Source: Streptomyces sp. NBC_00775 (GTDB lineage: Bacteria; Actinomycetota; Actinomycetes; Streptomycetales; Streptomycetaceae). Taken from it: DNA of 64,000 nt. This document shows, piece by piece, positions 35,069 to 44,470 of this stretch (position 1 is its first letter; each line of letters starts with the position of its first letter). The position numbers and the translations under genes were made by a program. Location of the stretch: positions 9,610,001 to 9,674,000 of the forward strand of contig NZ_CP108938.1 in NCBI RefSeq assembly GCF_036347135.1, read 5' to 3'. The notes under the pieces are model-generated. The model had not been told where the DNA came from. It did not search any database and saw only the letters and a program-made list of their open reading frames with translations.

Positions 35069-38056
35069 ATGACGCCTGTGACGTCCAGGAGACGGAGACC
35101 CCCACGCCTGCTGACGCGCCCGCTGGTGGCGTTCGTGGCGGCGACCGGGCTGTTCGGACTGATCCCACTGGACGCGGGCTCCGCACCCATGGAGAAGACG
35201 GCCGACGCGTCCAGCACGGCGACCGTCTTCTACTACACGAAGACCAAGAACTGGCCGACCACCTACCTGCACTACGCGCCGGACGGCGGTTCCTGGACCA
35301 CGGTGCCCGGCGTACAGATGGAGACGGCCTGCACGGACTGGGTGAAGAAGACCGTCGACCTGGGCTCGGCCACCGGACTCCAGGCCACCTTCAACAACGG
35401 CAGCGGCACCTGGGACAACAACGGTGGCAACAACTACGCGCTCGGCACCGGCACCATCACCGTCAAGGACGGCGTGATCGCCCACAGCGACCCGTGCGCC
35501 GACACCGGTACGGGCAGCGGCAACCAGGCCACCGTCTACTACTCGACCGCCACCTCCGGCTGGACCACCGCCAACATCCACTACGCGCCCACGGGCGGTT
35601 CCTGGACGACGGTCCCCGGCGTCGGCATGGAGACGGCCTGCACGGGCTGGTGGAAGAAGACCCTCGACATCGGCACGGCGACCTCGCTGAAGGCCGCCTT
35701 CAACAACGGCAACGGCGTCTGGGACAACAACAACAGCGCCGACTACACCATCCCCACCGGCACCACGACCGTGAAGGACAAGACGGTCACCGCCGACGCC
35801 AAGGACCCGTGCGCCGCCGAGGCGCCGGACACCGAGGCCCCGACCGCGCCCGCCAAGGTCACCGCGAGCGCCACCAACACCTCGATCGTGCTCTCCTGGG
35901 ACGCCTCCACCGACAACACGGCAGTGACCAAGTACCAGGTCACCCGCACCGGCGGCACCCAGGGCACGGTCGTCACCGACGTCGGCTCAACGGTCTACTC
36001 GGACACGGGACTTGAGGAGAAGACCACCTACACGTACACCGTGAAGGCCGTCGACGCGGCAGGAAACACCTCGCCCGCCTCCACCGAGGCCACCGCGACC
36101 ACCGGAGAGAAGGCGCCCGAGCCGGCCTCCGGCACACCGCTCGGCACGGACCCCCGCAAGGACCCGATCTACTTCGTCCTCACCGCCCGCTTCTACGACG
36201 GCGACAGCTCCAACAACCGCGGCGGCAGCCAGGACGTGAAGTCGGGCAACGCCGCGAACAACGACCCCATGTTCCGCGGCGACTTCAAGGGCCTGGTCGA
36301 CAAGCTCGACTACGTCAAGGCGCTCGGCTTCTCGGCGGTCTGGATCACCCCGGTCGTCCTCAACCGCTCGGACTACGACTACCACGGCTATCACGGCTAC
36401 GACTTCTACAAGGTCGACCCGCGCCTGGAGTCGGCCGGCGCCTCCTACCAGGACCTGATCAACGCGGCCCACGCCAAGGGCATGAAGATCTACCAGGACG
36501 TCGTCTACAACCACAGCTCCCGCTGGGGCGCCAAGGGCCTGTTCACGCCCACCGTGTACGGGGTCCGCGACACCGAGTGGAGCTGGTACTACGACGAGAA
36601 GAACGAGGGCTTCGAGTACGACGGTCTGACCGTCGAGCCCAAGTCCGGGAAGTCGTACTACAACGGTGACCTGTGGTCGACGGCCGAACCCTCCGGCAAC
36701 ACCTGCCTCAACTGGGGCAAGCCCACCGGCTCCAAGAGCTCCGAGGGCTACACGCTCTACAACTGCCAGTGGCCCAGCCCCACGTCGGGCATGTTCCCGA
36801 AGGCGTACTACCACCAGTGCTGGATCGGCAACTGGGAGGGCGAGGACTCGCGTTCCTGCTGGCTGCACGAGGACCTGGCCGACTTCAACACCGAGAACAC
36901 CACCGTCCAGAACTACCTGATCGGCGCGTACGACAAGTACATCGACATGGGCGTCGACGGCTTCCGCATCGACACCGCCGTACACATTCCGCGCGTCACC
37001 TGGAACCGCCGTTTCCTGCCCGCCATCTACGACCGGGTCACCCAGAAGTTCGGCACCGACGCGGCGAAGAACTTCTTCGTCTTCGGCGAGGTCGGCGCGT
37101 TCGTCAACGACAAGTGGAACCGCGGATCCGTCAACCACTCGGCGCAGTTCTACACCTGGAAGGAGCGCAAGGAATACAGCGCGGACGACGAAGCGGCGGC
37201 CATCGAGCAGTACAACTACGAGGAACAGCTGGGCACGGGTAATCAGCCCACGTCCACCAACGCCTTTCTGAGCGGCAACAGTTACCACACCCCGGACCGC
37301 AGCCAGTTCTCCGGCATGAACATCATCGACATGCGCATGCACATGAACTTCGGTGACGCGCAGAACGCCTACAACAACGGCAAGGACTCCGACGACTCCG
37401 TCAACGACGCGACGTACAACGTCGTCTATGTCGACAGCCACGACTACGGCCCGAACAAGTCGAGCACCCGCTACAGCGGCGGCACCGACGCGTGGGCCGA
37501 GAACATGGCGCTGATGTGGACCTTCCGGGGGATCCCCACGCTGTACTACGGCTCGGAGATCGAGTTCCAGAAGGGCAAGCAGATCGACTGCGGCCCGACC
37601 TGCCCGCTGGCGACCACCGGCCGCGCGTACTACGGCGACCACCTCGCCGGATCGGTCACGGCCTCCGGCTTCGGCACGGTCGACTCCGCGAGCGGCGAGG
37701 TCGCCACGACGCTCGCCCAGCCCCTGGTCAAGCACCTCCAGCGACTCAACCAGATCCGCCGGGCGATCCCGGCCCTCCAGATGGGCCAGTACTCCACCGA
37801 CGGCATCAGCGGCTCGATGGCCTTCAAACGCCGCTACACCAGCGGTTCGACGGACAGCTTCGCGCTCGTCACGGTCACCGGCGACGCGACGTACACCGGC
37901 ATCCCGAACGGCACCTACACAGACGCCGTCACCGGTGACGTGAAGACCGTCTCGAACGGCACGCTGTCCGTGGCGGCACCCGGGAAGGGCAACCTCCGGG
38001 TGTACGTGCTGAACGGGCCCGGGAAGATCGGAAGCGACGGGCCGTACCTGAAGTAG
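35069..38056 (+). CDS. Secreted multidomain alpha-amylase (2x CBM25, FnIII, GH13)
   Basis: This 995-residue extracellular enzyme hydrolyses starch-like alpha-glucans. A signal peptide with RRRRPPRLL and a hydrophobic stretch leads into two repeated CBM25-type starch-binding modules (about 50-145 and 155-250). Both contain the pattern HYAP.GGSWTTVPGV and the FNNG..TWDNN core. A fibronectin type III domain (about 265-350) is followed by the GH13 barrel (about 365-985). Catalytic residues are Asp in GFRIDTAVHI, Glu in FFVFGEVGAF and Asp in VDSHDYGP. ATG 35069 has GGAG six bases upstream; the earlier TTG is less likely. The terminator at 38063 follows. Confidence 0.93.
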   Translation: MTPVTSRRRRPPRLLTRPLVAFVAATGLFGLIPLDAGSAPMEKTADASSTATVFYYTKTKNWPTTYLHYAPDGGSWTTVPGVQMETACTDWVKKTVDLGSATGLQATFNNGSGTWDNNGGNNYALGTGTITVKDGVIAHSDPCADTGTGSGNQATVYYSTATSGWTTANIHYAPTGGSWTTVPGVGMETACTGWWKKTLDIGTATSLKAAFNNGNGVWDNNNSADYTIPTGTTTVKDKTVTADAKDPCAAEAPDTEAPTAPAKVTASATNTSIVLSWDASTDNTAVTKYQVTRTGGTQGTVVTDVGSTVYSDTGLEEKTTYTYTVKAVDAAGNTSPASTEATATTGEKAPEPASGTPLGTDPRKDPIYFVLTARFYDGDSSNNRGGSQDVKSGNAANNDPMFRGDFKGLVDKLDYVKALGFSAVWITPVVLNRSDYDYHGYHGYDFYKVDPRLESAGASYQDLINAAHAKGMKIYQDVVYNHSSRWGAKGLFTPTVYGVRDTEWSWYYDEKNEGFEYDGLTVEPKSGKSYYNGDLWSTAEPSGNTCLNWGKPTGSKSSEGYTLYNCQWPSPTSGMFPKAYYHQCWIGNWEGEDSRSCWLHEDLADFNTENTTVQNYLIGAYDKYIDMGVDGFRIDTAVHIPRVTWNRRFLPAIYDRVTQKFGTDAAKNFFVFGEVGAFVNDKWNRGSVNHSAQFYTWKERKEYSADDEAAAIEQYNYEEQLGTGNQPTSTNAFLSGNSYHTPDRSQFSGMNIIDMRMHMNFGDAQNAYNNGKDSDDSVNDATYNVVYVDSHDYGPNKSSTRYSGGTDAWAENMALMWTFRGIPTLYYGSEIEFQKGKQIDCGPTCPLATTGRAYYGDHLAGSVTASGFGTVDSASGEVATTLAQPLVKHLQRLNQIRRAIPALQMGQYSTDGISGSMAFKRRYTSGSTDSFALVTVTGDATYTGIPNGTYTDAVTGDVKTVSNGTLSVAAPGKGNLRVYVLNGPGKIGSDGPYLK

Positions 38057-38062
38057 CCGTGC

Positions 38063-38091
38063 GGGGCCCGGACTTCGGGAGTCCGGGCCCC
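38063..38091. terminator. Strong bidirectional hairpin terminator
   Basis: GGGGCCCGGACT (38063-38074) pairs perfectly with AGTCCGGGCCCC (38080-38091) around loop TCGGG. It lies between the convergent amylase and methyltransferase genes. Confidence 0.9.
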
Positions 38092-38100
38092 CCACCCGTG

Positions 38101-38967
38101 TCAGATGCGGTCCGCCGCGATCAGCAGATAGTGGAAGCTTCCCTCCTTGTACGCCGTCAGGAACGCCTCCTCGATCCCCGTCGCCACCTCGGACCTGGCC
38201 CGCAGCTCCCAGTAGGGGATGGTCGCCGCCGTGAGGTCGACGACATTGATCGGTACGAGGCCGTTCGCGGACAGCGCCTTGAAGTACTCACTGCGCGAGT
38301 GGATGTTGCAGGTGTAGTGCTCGTCGATCTTGCTGACGGCCTTGGAACGCAGTCCCTGGACGTCGTTCGAGCAGCCGGTGATGCACACATACCGGCCGCC
38401 GTACTCCAGCAGCCGCGCGAACTCCCCGTAGAGCTCGAAGAGATCGACGTACATCGTGGTCTCGTTGGTCCAGATGGCCCGGCGCGAGCCGGTGTCGAAG
38501 CCCGTGCCGAGCATGTTGCGGAAGTGGAAGCCCACCTTGTCGGTGACGCCCCGCCGCGCGGCCTGCTCGTTCGCGAAGGACACCTGCTGCTGCGAGATGC
38601 TGACGCCGTCCACGGAGCAGCCGAAGCGGGCGTTGGCCATGATGCTGGTACCGCCGCGGCCCGAGCCGGCGTCCAGCAGACGGTGCTCCGGACGGATCTC
38701 GCCGAGATGGTCGAGGAGGACGTCCGCCTGCGCGGTCTCCAGGCGGTGCATCTCCTCGATCATGCGCTGCTCGCGGGTCTCGGCCGGGCCTTCCAGGACG
38801 GACGGGTCGTAGTCGCCGAGGCCGTAGTGGTGGTGGTAGAGGTCGTCGATCTCGCCGAGCTTGAGGTTGACGTCGTTCTTCTCCGCGTTCCAGTAGTTGG
38901 CGACCGACTTCTGGTACGCGGTGCGCAGGACGTTGGCCACGGTGTTTTCCGTTTCGGTGACAGACAT
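38101..38967 (-). CDS. Geranyl diphosphate 2-C-methyltransferase (2-MIB pathway)
   Basis: This 288-residue SAM-dependent methyltransferase adds a methyl group to C2 of geranyl diphosphate, giving 2-methyl-GPP, the substrate of 2-MIB synthase. The SAM motif is HRLLDAGSGRGGTSIMANAR. Family residues include the N-terminal YWNAEKNDVNLKLGEIDDLY and HHHYGLGDYD. It is the last gene of the encapsulin-cyclase-methyltransferase operon. ATG 38967 has AAGGAG upstream; the longer frame uses a weak start. The assignment rests on sequence resemblance and the adjacent cyclase. Confidence 0.93.
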   Translation of the reverse strand: MSVTETENTVANVLRTAYQKSVANYWNAEKNDVNLKLGEIDDLYHHHYGLGDYDPSVLEGPAETREQRMIEEMHRLETAQADVLLDHLGEIRPEHRLLDAGSGRGGTSIMANARFGCSVDGVSISQQQVSFANEQAARRGVTDKVGFHFRNMLGTGFDTGSRRAIWTNETTMYVDLFELYGEFARLLEYGGRYVCITGCSNDVQGLRSKAVSKIDEHYTCNIHSRSEYFKALSANGLVPINVVDLTAATIPYWELRARSEVATGIEEAFLTAYKEGSFHYLLIAADRI

Positions 38968-39007
38968 GCTGAAGCGATCTCCTTGCGACAAGAGGGATTT
39001 CGGGATG

Positions 39008-40282
39008 TCAGGCGGCGGTGGCGTAACGGGCGCTGCCCGCGTGCCATTCGCGGCTGCCGCCGAGCCAGGCCCAGGTGCCGGCCAGGAAGCGGCGGAGCTC
39101 GGGGGAGCCGGCGAGGGCGAGCGCGGCCGCCTCGGCCTCGAAGGTGTGCATGAGCTCGTTGTGGATCTCGACGGTGCGGTCGACCGCCTCCTCCAGGGAG
39201 CACTGGTCCTCGGACACGATCAGCCGGGGCAGGCTGGTGTCGGTGGGGTCCTCCTTGCCCATGGAGTACAGGTCGTTGACGATCACGCTCGCCGAGCCCG
39301 CCATGGTGAACGCGCGGCGCACCCGCGGATCGGCGAACTCGCCGTACGGCAACTCGTATCCGGCGACCGCGTCGATCAGCACCATGCACGGCACGAAGCT
39401 GTTCTCGTGCCGGTGCATCAGGAACTCCCAGACCGGCGGGGTGTGTTCGGCCGTGTGCCAGACGCCTTCCTGGTTGTACGCGACGAACATGATCGCCAGC
39501 TCGTGGCGGAGCCGGCGCACCTGTGACGTTGTCGCGTACCGGGCGAGGTTGCCGAGACTCGAGCGGAGGGCGCGCATGACGGGGTCCGCCCGGACCACCT
39601 CCTCCAACTGCGGTGCGTACCCCAGCGGGAGGTGCGCCTGGTCGATCACGGAGTGGGCGATGGCGAGGCGCTGCCCCAGCAGTTCGTGCCGGGCCTCCTC
39701 CACCTCTCCGTCCACATAGTGGTCGTCTACGGCCCACTCCGCGAGCGCGCACTTCGCCGCCGCGAGCAGCCGGTCGGGGTCGTCCGACTCCGGGTGCGCC
39801 AGCATGATCAGCCGTCCGAAGTCGGCCTTGCGGATCTTGTCGAGCTGACCGGGATAGATCCCGACCTCCTCGGCCCACTCGACCAGCCGCTCGGTGACGG
39901 TCTCGCCGAGGGCGGGGTCGTCACGGAGGGCGGGTGGACAGTACAGCCGCGAAGCCGGCTCGACGGAGGGCGGCTCCCGCGGTGGTGGTGCTTCCGTGGT
40001 GAACGTCCGGGCGGCCGAAGTACCCAGCCCGGTGGGACCGGTGAGCAGGCCCGGCGTCGACAGTCGTACGACATCGGGCCGCGGCGGCAGGGTCGGCCGG
40101 GGGATCCGTGCCGCGGAGGTGCCCAACCCCTTCGGCGTGGACGGCAGTTGCGGGGTGCCCGAGGGCTGCGGGTCGAGCGGAAGCCGCGGTTCGGCCGTCA
40201 CCCGCGCCGACAGCAGTGCCGTCACGACCTCCGCCAGCTCATGGGTCGCCGGAGGCGCAAGGGTTCTGGAGATGAGGGACAC
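39008..40282 (-). CDS. 2-methylisoborneol synthase, encapsulin cargo terpene cyclase
   Basis: This 424-residue class I terpene cyclase converts 2-methyl-GPP to the earthy odorant 2-methylisoborneol. The Mg-binding acidic motif is AVDDHYVDGE (about residue 184) and the NSE triad is VNDLYSMGKE (about residue 332). The N-terminal region of about 110 residues is Pro-rich and disordered. It carries GLGTSAAR twice (about residues 50 and 83), matching the cargo-loading type described for encapsulated 2-MIB synthases. GTG 40282 starts 5 nt after the encapsulin stop. The cyclase is expected inside the shell made by the gene upstream. Confidence 0.94.
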   Translation of the reverse strand: MSLISRTLAPPATHELAEVVTALLSARVTAEPRLPLDPQPSGTPQLPSTPKGLGTSAARIPRPTLPPRPDVVRLSTPGLLTGPTGLGTSAARTFTTEAPPPREPPSVEPASRLYCPPALRDDPALGETVTERLVEWAEEVGIYPGQLDKIRKADFGRLIMLAHPESDDPDRLLAAAKCALAEWAVDDHYVDGEVEEARHELLGQRLAIAHSVIDQAHLPLGYAPQLEEVVRADPVMRALRSSLGNLARYATTSQVRRLRHELAIMFVAYNQEGVWHTAEHTPPVWEFLMHRHENSFVPCMVLIDAVAGYELPYGEFADPRVRRAFTMAGSASVIVNDLYSMGKEDPTDTSLPRLIVSEDQCSLEEAVDRTVEIHNELMHTFEAEAAALALAGSPELRRFLAGTWAWLGGSREWHAGSARYATAA

Positions 40283-40287
40283 CGGCG

Positions 40288-41709
40288 TCAGCTCCCGCTC
40301 GCGCGGGAGACCTCGACGTTCTCCAGGATGCCGAGGGCGTCCGGCACCAGCACCGCGGCCGAGTAGTAGGTGCTGACCAGGTACGAGATGACCGCCTGCT
40401 CGTTGATGCCCATGAACCGTACGTTCAGCGCCGGTTCGACCTCGTCCGGGATCCCCGTCTGGTACAGCCCGATGACACCCTGGTCGTCCTCGCCGGTGCG
40501 CAGGGCGAGGATCGACGACGTACGGGCCCGGCTGACCGGGATCTTGCCGCACGGAAGCAGCGGCACTCCGCGCCACGCGGGCAGATGATGGCCGTTGAGC
40601 TCGACACCGCCGAAGTAGAGGCCGCGCTTGTTGCACTCCCGGCCGAACGCGGCGATCGCCCGCGGGTGGGCGAACAGGAAGCGGGTGCCGCGCCGCATGC
40701 TGAGCAGCTCGTCCAGGTCGTCGGGTGTCGGCGGCCCGGAACGGGTGGAGATCCGCTGGTCGTAGTCGGCGTTGTGCAGCAGCCCGAAGTCCGCGTTGTT
40801 GACCAGCTCGTACTCCTGGCGCTCACGCAACGCCTCGACGGTCAGCCGCAGTTGCTGCTGGGTCTGGTCCATCGGCCGGCTGTAGAGATCGGCGACCCGG
40901 GTGTGCACCCGCAGCACGGTCTGCGCGACGCTCAACTCGTACTCGCGCGGCCGCAGTTCGTAGTCCACGAACGTGCCGGGCAGCTCCGGCTCGCCCACAT
41001 GCCCCGAGCTGAGCGCGATGTCGGCCTCGCCCGAGCGGTTGCGCGGCCGGTACCCGTCGGAGCCGGCCCGCTCTACATGCGCCCGCAGCCCGTCGTACCG
41101 CTCCGCCACCGCCTGGTACGCCGCGTGCGGCAACGCGAGCACCGTGGTGGCCGTCGCCGCGCGGGCCGTGAAGTCCCAGGCCCCGTCCAGCCCGGCGAGC
41201 ACATGCCCGCCGAAGGTGTCGCCGTCGGCCAGCAGACCGACGACCGCCTCGTCCCCGTAGGGACCCGCTCCGACCTTCTCCACCTTGCCGTGCGCGACGA
41301 GGTACACATGGTCGGCCGTCGCGCCGGCCTCCACGATGAGCTGGCCGGGCTCGTACTCCCGCTGCTCGAACCGGTCCGCCAGCGCGCCCAGTGTTCCGCC
41401 GTCCGAAAACCCGCGCAGCAGCGGGAGTTCGCCCAGCTCCGCCGGGACGACCCTGACCTGCGCTCCGGTCTTCACGAACGTCATCCGGCCGTCGCCGACC
41501 GTGTACGAGAGCCGTCTGTTCACGCGGTACGTGCCGCCCGGCACGTCCACCCAGGGCAGCATGCGGGTCAGCCACCGCGAACTGATGCCCTGCATCTGAG
41601 GTTCGGACTTGGTCGTCGTCGTCAGGTTCCGTGCCGCGGCTGTCCCGAGGCTCTGTTGCTCCCGATCCTCGGCGCCCGCCGCGGGCGCCGTATCGGTCTC
41701 GACCGACAT
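40288..41709 (-). CDS. Family 2B encapsulin shell protein with cyclic-nucleotide-binding domain
   Basis: This 473-residue shell protein is of the EshA-like family 2B type. An N-terminal arm ([20 protein letters not shown]) leads into an inserted cNMP-binding domain (about 75-190: [40 protein letters not shown]). The HK97-like capsid fold follows (about 230-473: [40 protein letters not shown]). Shells of this type package the 2-MIB synthase encoded next. The E-loop/P-domain order with an inserted sensory domain is typical of the 2B branch. ATG 41709 has GAGAAGG upstream; the earlier in-frame start lacks support. Confidence 0.94.
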   Translation of the reverse strand: MSVETDTAPAAGAEDREQQSLGTAAARNLTTTTKSEPQMQGISSRWLTRMLPWVDVPGGTYRVNRRLSYTVGDGRMTFVKTGAQVRVVPAELGELPLLRGFSDGGTLGALADRFEQREYEPGQLIVEAGATADHVYLVAHGKVEKVGAGPYGDEAVVGLLADGDTFGGHVLAGLDGAWDFTARAATATTVLALPHAAYQAVAERYDGLRAHVERAGSDGYRPRNRSGEADIALSSGHVGEPELPGTFVDYELRPREYELSVAQTVLRVHTRVADLYSRPMDQTQQQLRLTVEALRERQEYELVNNADFGLLHNADYDQRISTRSGPPTPDDLDELLSMRRGTRFLFAHPRAIAAFGRECNKRGLYFGGVELNGHHLPAWRGVPLLPCGKIPVSRARTSSILALRTGEDDQGVIGLYQTGIPDEVEPALNVRFMGINEQAVISYLVSTYYSAAVLVPDALGILENVEVSRASGS

Positions 41710-41734
41710 GGGTTCCTTCTCTCCTGTCGCACCG

Positions 41735-41760
41735 GTGACAGTACGCTTCCGGACTGTCAC
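41735..41760 (-). promoter_or_regulatory. Perfect inverted repeat before the encapsulin operon
   Basis: GTGACAGT (41735-41742) and ACTGTCAC (41753-41760) are exact inverted repeats with a 10-nt spacer, 26-51 bp upstream of the encapsulin ATG. The GTGA...TCAC half-sites resemble Crp/FNR-class operators but the spacing is wider. An 8-bp RNA stem in the leader is the alternative reading. Confidence 0.65.
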
Positions 41761-41974
41761 GTTCCGCGCCTACAGCTACCCATGACCAGCCGCGACGAGT
41801 GATGACCTCACGGGGCGTGCGAGGCACGTCGCGTGGAGGAATGCCTCCGCACCACCCCCGATTCCCTCGGATGCGCCCTCTTGGCGGTATCCGGGCGGTA
41901 CGCGCGCACCCCTTGCCGTGTTCAATTGCCGGTACTGCCAGGCGCACGGACGGCCCCACCCGTCAGGAGGCACT

Positions 41975-43216
41975 GTGATCGCCGTTCCCGAACCCGGACT
42001 CACCGAACGCGAAGTGATCGAGCGGGCCGTGGAGATGCGGGCCACGCTGCTCGAACGGCAGCCGGAGACCGAGCGGTTGACGCACTATCCGAAGGACACC
42101 CACGACGACTTCCTGCGCGCCGGGTTCTACCGGGCGCTGCAACCACGCCGGTACGGCGGATACGAGTTCGGCCTGTCCACCTTCTATCGCGTCATCACCG
42201 AGATCGCCCGCGGCTGCCCCTCCACCGGCTGGGCCCTGTCCCTCACCGCCGCCCATGTCCTCCAGGTCGCCACCCTCTTCGACGAGAAGGCGCAGGACGA
42301 GATCTTCGGAGCCGACGGAGACTTCCGCGCCCCCTCCACCGTCGTACCGGTCGGCGTCGCCCAGCCCGACGGCGACGGTCATGTCGTACTCGACGGGACC
42401 TGGCCGTACGCGTCGGGCGCCCCCTACGCCACGCACTATGTCGGCCAGACCCTGCGCGCCCCCGAGAAGCCCGGCGACCCGCCGGGGCCGTTCGTCCTGT
42501 TCGTCGCGCCCCGCGCCATCTGGACGGTGGTCGACGACTGGCACGGGGTCCTCGGCCTGCGCGGCAGCGGATCCAACAGCATCCGCATCGACCAGGGGCG
42601 CGTCCCCGCGTACTTCACCCAGGAGGTGAGCCTGCTCGACCTGCCCGTCGAAGGCGGCACACCGGGCTCGAAGCTGCACGGCAACGCCCTGTACGCGGGG
42701 CGCGCGCCCAGCTTCTTCCACGGGGAGCTGGCCGCCATCATCATCGGCATCGCCTACGCCGCCGCGGACGAGTACGCCCGGATCGTCGCCGAACGCCCAC
42801 TGATCGCCGACCCGAGCCGCACCCGCGCCGAACTCCACGACTACCAGCGGCACTTGGGCGAGGCACTGGGCGCGATCCGCACGGCCGAGGCGGCGCTCCA
42901 GCACAACGCCGAGGACTGGATGGAGGTCTGCCGCCGCAATGTCTCGGGCGAGGCCCCCTTCAGCACCGCCGAGGACAACCGGCTCGCGCTCGTCTTCCTC
43001 ACCGCCGGACGCATGGCCTGGGATGTGCTGCAAGGCATCCTCTTCCGCACGGCGGGCTCCCGCTACGCGCGCGACGGCGAACGGATGCAGCGCTACTTCC
43101 GGGACGCGGCCACGTACTGGACCCATGTCGGCCCCACCATGGCCGAGCCGCTCCACCGGCGCGTCGGCTGCGACCGCCTCGGCCTGCCGTCGGACGGCAT
43201 CCCGCTGCTGCCCTGA
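41975..43216 (+). CDS. Flavin-dependent monooxygenase of acyl-CoA-dehydrogenase fold (HsaA/HpaB-like)
   Basis: This 413-residue protein has the acyl-CoA dehydrogenase fold. Features are the N-terminal helical domain, GFYRALQPRRYGGYEFGL, the ARGCPSTGWALSLTAAHVLQ segment, a beta domain with LDGTWPYASGAPYATHYV, and HGVLGLRGSGSNSIRI. The G-L-R-G-(S/T)-G pattern and the lack of the usual acyl-CoA catalytic Glu context point to two-component FMNH2/FADH2-dependent hydroxylases. The reductase partner is not nearby. GTG 41975 follows AGGAGG with short spacing. It is divergent from the 2-MIB operon, but a pathway link is not shown. Confidence 0.8.
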   Translation: MIAVPEPGLTEREVIERAVEMRATLLERQPETERLTHYPKDTHDDFLRAGFYRALQPRRYGGYEFGLSTFYRVITEIARGCPSTGWALSLTAAHVLQVATLFDEKAQDEIFGADGDFRAPSTVVPVGVAQPDGDGHVVLDGTWPYASGAPYATHYVGQTLRAPEKPGDPPGPFVLFVAPRAIWTVVDDWHGVLGLRGSGSNSIRIDQGRVPAYFTQEVSLLDLPVEGGTPGSKLHGNALYAGRAPSFFHGELAAIIIGIAYAAADEYARIVAERPLIADPSRTRAELHDYQRHLGEALGAIRTAEAALQHNAEDWMEVCRRNVSGEAPFSTAEDNRLALVFLTAGRMAWDVLQGILFRTAGSRYARDGERMQRYFRDAATYWTHVGPTMAEPLHRRVGCDRLGLPSDGIPLLP

Positions 43217-43294
43217 GGTGAACCTGCCCCGCCCGACGGGCGCGGCCCGCCACCTGGCGAACGGTGCCGCTGTCACCAGCGTGACAATGACCCC

Positions 43295-44410
43295 ATGAAA
43301 TGGATCTCCGGCCTGGCCGGCGGGCTGCTCCTGGCGTTGGTTCTCGTCAGTGTTCTGCGCACCCTGGTGGTGCCCCGAGGGCTCTACTCCTCGCTGGTGA
43401 CCCGGTGGTGGCGCTCGCTGCGCTTCGTGCTGCGCATGGCCGCGCCCGGCGGCAGCTACGACGCGCACGACCGCGCGCAGACCTGGCTGGCCCCGCTCAT
43501 GCTCGTCGGCATGCTCACGAGCTGGCTGGGCGGGGCGCTGCTCGGCTTCGGGCTGCTGCTGCACTCCCTGTCCACGCTGTCCTGGACCAACTCCGTCAGG
43601 GAGGCGGGTTCCAGCCTGTTCACGCTCGGCTTCGCCAGCGGCGACCGGCTGCACCTGTCCGTCGTGGACTTCGTGGCGGCCGCCACCGGACCCGTGGTGA
43701 TCGCCCTGCAGATCGCGTATCTGCCCACGCTGTACGGCGCCTACAACCGCCGCGAAGTGGAAGTGACCCTGCTCCAGTCGCGCGCGGGGGAACCCGCCTG
43801 GGGCCCGGAGATCCTCGCCCGGCAGTGGCTGGTCGACACCGAGACCGCGCTGCCCGAGCTGTACCGCGGCTGGGAACGGCTCGCCGCGGAGATCGGTGAG
43901 AGCCACTCGACGTACCCGATCCTGCTCTCGTTCCGATCGCCGCAGCCGTACCGCAGCTGGATCGTCGGCCTTGTCGCCGTCATGGACGCGGCCGCCATGC
44001 AGCTGGCGCTCGCACCGCGCGGCGCCCCGCCCGAGGCGCGCCTGATGCTGCGCGCCGGCTTCACCGCGCTGCGCGACATCGCCCACGCGCTGCGCATGCC
44101 CTTCGAAACGGACCCCAGCCCCGACGCGCCGATCCAGCTGTCCTTCCTGGAGTTCGACGCGGCCGTCGCGATGGTGGAGACGGCGGGCTTCCCCACCCAG
44201 CGGACCGCCGAGCAGGCATGGCCGCACTTCCACGGCTGGCGGGTCAACTACGAAGCGATCTCTTACGCGTTGTGCCGTCGCGTCGACGCGGTCCCCGCCC
44301 TGTGGACCGGTCCGCGGGACTTCGCCACCAGCCCGATCCCTCCCCGGCGGCCGATGGACCGGCGCCCGGGCGCCGAAGGTCGTCCGGAACTACCCCCCTC
44401 CGACGGGTAG
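43295..44410 (+). CDS. Membrane protein with N-terminal helices and a long cytoplasmic domain, function unknown
   Basis: This 371-residue protein is not assigned to a family. It has a first helix (ISGLAGGLLLALVLVSVL) and a second (LMLVGMLTSWLGGALLGFGL). Next comes a short hydrophobic loop, REAGSSLFTLGFASGD, and a third helix (VVIALQIAYLPTLYGAYNRR). The soluble C-terminus of about 210 residues is helical. The order helix - re-entrant loop with LGFASGD - helix resembles the pore arrangement of two-helix ion channels, but the K+ filter sequence is absent. Its ATG is 79 bp after the monooxygenase stop, and pqqB follows on the same strand. Confidence 0.6.
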   Translation: MKWISGLAGGLLLALVLVSVLRTLVVPRGLYSSLVTRWWRSLRFVLRMAAPGGSYDAHDRAQTWLAPLMLVGMLTSWLGGALLGFGLLLHSLSTLSWTNSVREAGSSLFTLGFASGDRLHLSVVDFVAAATGPVVIALQIAYLPTLYGAYNRREVEVTLLQSRAGEPAWGPEILARQWLVDTETALPELYRGWERLAAEIGESHSTYPILLSFRSPQPYRSWIVGLVAVMDAAAMQLALAPRGAPPEARLMLRAGFTALRDIAHALRMPFETDPSPDAPIQLSFLEFDAAVAMVETAGFPTQRTAEQAWPHFHGWRVNYEAISYALCRRVDAVPALWTGPRDFATSPIPPRRPMDRRPGAEGRPELPPSDG

Positions 44411-44470
44411 TCCGGCGCGTCCTGGCGGGAAGATCCCTCGGAGGGTCCGATACGGAGGGGTGGGGTTCCC

